Assembly (NCBI RefSeq): GCF_018131005.1
Contig: NZ_JAFCJK010000006.1
Location: 248,001 to 312,000, forward strand
DNA: 64,000 bases
Reading direction: 5' to 3'
Origin: Bradyrhizobium lablabi
GTDB lineage: Bacteria > Pseudomonadota > Alphaproteobacteria > Rhizobiales > Xanthobacteraceae
Positions within the stretch are counted from its first letter, which is position 1; each line of letters opens with the position of its first letter. Both the position numbers and the translations under genes were made by a program. Shown in pieces: positions 61,589 through 64,000 of the stretch. The notes under the pieces are model-generated. The model searched no databases, had not been told where the DNA came from, and was given only the letters and a program-made list of their open reading frames with translations.

Positions 61589-61647
61589 TCGGTGGCCGCC
61601 AGGCGCCGGCCCGCGCGTATTCGTCGTCCCGACCTGTCGGTATCACC

Positions 61648-61893
61648 TCAGAGGTAATCGTCCGCGAACGCCCGCATGCGCGGCGCCGGCCTCAGCCTGG
61701 ATGCGACCGGCTTCGGCTCTTCAGGGATGATCGTTATGACCCATGCCGCCGGACTGGTCTTGCTTTCGACGATCGAGCGGACGCGGCCGGTGATCGTGGC
61801 GCCGCCCGAACGGACGGTGGTGGTTCTGCCGTTGAACTGAGCGATGCGAAAGCGCCTCGCTTCCTTCCGGTCCGTGGTCTCGTATGTGAGCAT
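61648..61893 (-). CDS. Small conserved-looking hypothetical protein
   Basis: An 81-residue protein, probably one small beta-barrel: MLTYETTDRKEARRFRIAQF, then TTTVRSGGATITGRVRSIVE and AAWVITIIPEEPKP. The pattern of alternating hydrophobic residues and the GGATITGRV turn suggest an SH3- or PilZ-like fold, but I cannot assign a family. GGGGG precedes the ATG by 6 bases. I recall near relatives in Bradyrhizobium genomes. Confidence 0.6.
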   Translation of the reverse strand: MLTYETTDRKEARRFRIAQFNGRTTTVRSGGATITGRVRSIVESKTSPAAWVITIIPEEPKPVASRLRPAPRMRAFADDYL

Positions 61894-62013
61894 CGGCGGC
61901 CCCCGCGTATTCGCCCGACCATGACAATTTAACGTTATCCGACGGTGAAAATCACAAGCCGTAGAAGTACGGCCGCGGCCGGGCGCGCATCGATGGCGGG
62001 CGGCGACTACGGG

Positions 62014-62802
62014 CTAAAGGACTCCCGGATGGGGATGGAGCAGTCTCGTGTACTGCGCCTTGACCGTGGCGTAGCATTCGCACGAGGTCCTCATCAGGCC
62101 GTCCAGGTAGGTGATCTCGATGTGGCCGCGGCTGTAGTGAATGAAGTTCGCCTGCTGCAAAGTGTGGGCGACCAGCGATACGCTGTTGCGCCGCGCGCCG
62201 ATCATCTGCGCCATCGCCTCCTGCGTCAGAACGATCTTGTCGCTGCCGGAGAGGTCGCGCATCTGCAGCAGGCATCGCGCCAGCCGAGATTCTACCGTGT
62301 GCGACGCATTGCAGCCGGCGGTCTGCTGGATCTGCGCATAGATGGCGAGCCCGTGCCGTGCCAGCAACGTGCGAAACGTCGGGCTCTGGTCGCAGGCCGC
62401 CCGCAAGGCGTCGAGCTCGATCGTTGAGGCAACGCCGGGCACCAGCACCACGGCAGTGTCCAGGGCCGTCGCATCGCCGAGCGCCGAGAACGCGCCAAAG
62501 ATGCTGTCACGGCCGACCATCGCGACCTGTACGTGCTCGCCCCGGGCGAGCTTGACTACCAGTGAAATCACGCCCTTGTGCGGCATGTAAGCACGTCGGA
62601 GCGCCTCGTCGACCTCCACCAGCACCATGTCCGAGGTGAGGTCGACCGTGCGCAGGTGTTGGCGGATCAGCTCGAAATCGCTCGGCGAGAGCGACGACAG
62701 GAAACCGTTCGGTGATCGCGAAACCGAATCCAAAGCAGCCTCCTGCCTTACGGGCAAGCTTGTCTCTGGGCGCGCGCGCAACTCGACGTCCTTCAGCTCC
62801 AT
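62014..62802 (-). CDS. Crp/Fnr-family transcriptional regulator (first of two)
   Basis: A 262-residue regulator: cyclic-nucleotide-binding-like beta-roll (DMVLVEVDEALRRAYMPHKG, VISLVVKLARGEHVQVAMVG) and a C-terminal winged helix (VLTQEAMAQMIGARRNSVSL then VAHTLQQANFIHYSRGHIEI). Cys residues in the N-terminal FNR pattern are absent, so no iron-sulfur sensing; the phosphate-binding Arg-Ser/Thr of cAMP receptors is not evident either. The signal is unknown. The neighbour at 62902 is a clear paralogue. Confidence 0.88.
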   Translation of the reverse strand: MELKDVELRARPETSLPVRQEAALDSVSRSPNGFLSSLSPSDFELIRQHLRTVDLTSDMVLVEVDEALRRAYMPHKGVISLVVKLARGEHVQVAMVGRDSIFGAFSALGDATALDTAVVLVPGVASTIELDALRAACDQSPTFRTLLARHGLAIYAQIQQTAGCNASHTVESRLARCLLQMRDLSGSDKIVLTQEAMAQMIGARRNSVSLVAHTLQQANFIHYSRGHIEITYLDGLMRTSCECYATVKAQYTRLLHPHPGVL

Positions 62803-62901
62803 ATTGGCATGTCTTCATCGCGAGCAAAACGGGTAATCCGGACGCGCCAATATGCAGTTTGTGCCATGGACCGGCGGTAGCGCGATCGCGCGCTCTCTGC
62901 G

Positions 62902-63612
62902 TCAATCGACAGAGGCGGTCAATTGCTCCTCATGGGCCTTCACAGTTGCGTAGCACTCGCAGGCCGCTTTCCGCAGGCCGTCGATGTCGGTGATGTCGAT
63001 GCGCCCGCGGCTGTAGCGGAGAATGCCGGCCTGCTGAAATGCGTGCGCCACGATCGATATCGCGTTGCGTCGTACTCCGATCATCTGCGCCAGCATTTCC
63101 TGGGTCAGAGGCAATCGTTCGCTGCCGCACAAGTCCCGCGCACGCAACAGCCAGCGCGACAGCCGTGCCTCGACGGGGTGCGAAATGCCGCAGGCAACGG
63201 CTTGCTGGGTTTGCGCCAACAGCGTCTGCTCATGCAGGGCGGCCAAGGTTCGAAACGTGCTGCTGCGATCCGCCGCCGCGCGAAAATCCTCCGCCGGGAG
63301 CATCGAAGCAGTCCCCGGCACGACGACGATCGCGTGGGTCAGCAGCGGGCCGCCGTATAACGCGGCGGATCCGCCGACTATGCTGTCGTGCCCGATCGTT
63401 GCGACCTCGACCGACTGCCCGTCAGACAGACTGATCATCATCGAAACGATGCCGCTATGCGGCAGGTAGACACGCTGCACCGGAGAGCCGGCGTCGGCCA
63501 GGGTCGCGTCCTTGGTCAGCTCAACGGTTTCAAGACGCGCCTGGATTAGTCCGAGTTCCGCCGCCGGCAGAGCTCGCAACAGACGATTGAGCGGAGGCGA
63601 TACCGCGGACAT
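62902..63612 (-). CDS. Crp/Fnr-family transcriptional regulator (second of two)
   Basis: A 236-residue paralogue of the previous regulator: VQRVYLPHSGIVSMMISLSD, VEVATIGHDSIVGGSAALYG, and the DNA-binding part LPLTQEMLAQMIGVRRNAIS then IVAHAFQQAGILRYSRGRID. GGAGA lies 4 bases before the ATG at 63612; an ATG nine codons earlier is possible. Both proteins end in a Cys-containing ACECYATVKAH / SCECYATVKAQ segment. The pair most likely arose by tandem duplication; the 99-base gap allows a common transcript. Confidence 0.88.
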   Translation of the reverse strand: MSAVSPPLNRLLRALPAAELGLIQARLETVELTKDATLADAGSPVQRVYLPHSGIVSMMISLSDGQSVEVATIGHDSIVGGSAALYGGPLLTHAIVVVPGTASMLPAEDFRAAADRSSTFRTLAALHEQTLLAQTQQAVACGISHPVEARLSRWLLRARDLCGSERLPLTQEMLAQMIGVRRNAISIVAHAFQQAGILRYSRGRIDITDIDGLRKAACECYATVKAHEEQLTASVD

Positions 63613-64000
63613 TGGGTCTCCTGCCGAAGGCGGGAGCACTAGGGTCTCGCATCACCTACTCTTGGCGTGTGGGATGGCAGCGAACATAGCTTCCCCGTCT
63701 AATTGCACAAGAGTTGCGGTTTCCACGGTGTACCCTTTACCGGGCAGACAGCCGACTGGCGGAGGCGATCGGGGTCGATTTGTGCCGAACAGCGGCGCCG
63801 GGCCATCGATCAAGCGCAGATTTTGCGTTACGACCGTAACGACGGGGCAATGCGCATGCGCCAAATCGTGGCGGTCGCCGACGTTGCGCAGCCCCGCGAG
63901 CTGCGAGGGATCGCCTGCGCACGAGGGGCCGATCCTCGGCCGCGATGCGGCTGAAGAAGGTTTCGCCCTTGCGGCGCATTTGTTGTTTTTCATTAACGCT
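63613..64000. other. 388-base end of window without assigned gene
   Basis: Frames on the minus strand run through here (63652-63993 and 63737-63979), but both are rich in Arg/Pro, lack family features and conflict with each other. Promoter of the second Crp-like gene expected here. I make no call. Confidence 0.4.

Noticed and set aside
63652..63993. 113-codon minus-strand frame at the window end
   Set aside because: No family features and in conflict with another frame; Pro/Arg-rich. Not enough support for a gene.
1..64000. CRISPR arrays, defence islands, prophage or insertion sequences
   Set aside because: No regularly spaced direct repeats, no transposase, integrase, phage structural or restriction genes were recognised.

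Overview
The window looks like chromosome of a Bradyrhizobium-type alphaproteobacterium (order Hyphomicrobiales). This rests on high GC, dense ATGA/TGATG-coupled operons, two complete LivKHMGF-type ABC operons, a TrpX-like ABC binding protein, several poly-hydroxyalkanoate (PHA) genes, paired Crp-like regulators, and intergenic repeats of types I recognise from Bradyrhizobium/Rhodopseudomonas genomes. The assignment is by pattern recognition only. I see no rRNA, tRNA, CRISPR, prophage or insertion sequence.

Layout. 1-2750 (-): an HlyD-type adaptor and a two-domain ABC-2 permease cut by the window edge. 2952-10410: an AraC-type regulator divergent from a tight operon of acyl-CoA ligase, MaoC hydratase, class II-like PHA synthase, Pseudomonas-type PHA depolymerase and acyl-CoA dehydrogenase. 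Together these could take free fatty acids into medium-chain PHA and back. 10.6-12.7 kb: small genes, a nucleoside/guanine deaminase and two intergenic repeats. 12754-17755 (-): a Liv-type ABC operon (livF-G-M-H and binding protein), divergent from a class I phaC (18303-20042). 20182-23212: a large sensor kinase and a frameshifted, truncated response-regulator remnant. 23271-30283: a TrpX-like binding protein, then a second Liv-type operon ending in a DapA-family lyase/aldolase.

30.5-32 kb: a small secreted protein, a strong hairpin and a family-3 binding protein. 32204-37647: a compact Mrp-like antiporter operon, E-F-G-(DUF4040+B fusion)-C-D-D', without a full-length MrpA. It overlaps tail to tail with an RND pump operon read the other way (patatin - lipoprotein adaptor - RND, 42835-37636). 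43-56 kb: M20 peptidase, transglutaminase-like protein, SLC13-type and AbgT transporters, a membrane-anchored hydrolase, a DcaP-like porin, MarC, a cassette of two small membrane proteins plus an AI-2E-family permease, and a VOC protein. 56.2-59.4 kb (-): threonine-synthase-like enzyme and acetoacetyl-CoA ligase. 59.4-64 kb: a repeat, small proteins, a LuxR-type regulator with a degenerate histidine-kinase dimerisation domain, and two Crp-like regulators.

The metabolic theme is uptake and storage of carbon: two PHA synthases of different classes, a depolymerase, fatty-acid and acetoacetate activation, and several ABC uptake systems. The observations I rate highest are the self-contained mcl-PHA cassette, the DHp-like/LuxR fusion lacking its phospho-accepting histidine, the compact Mrp complex, and a LivF with arginine in place of the Walker A lysine.
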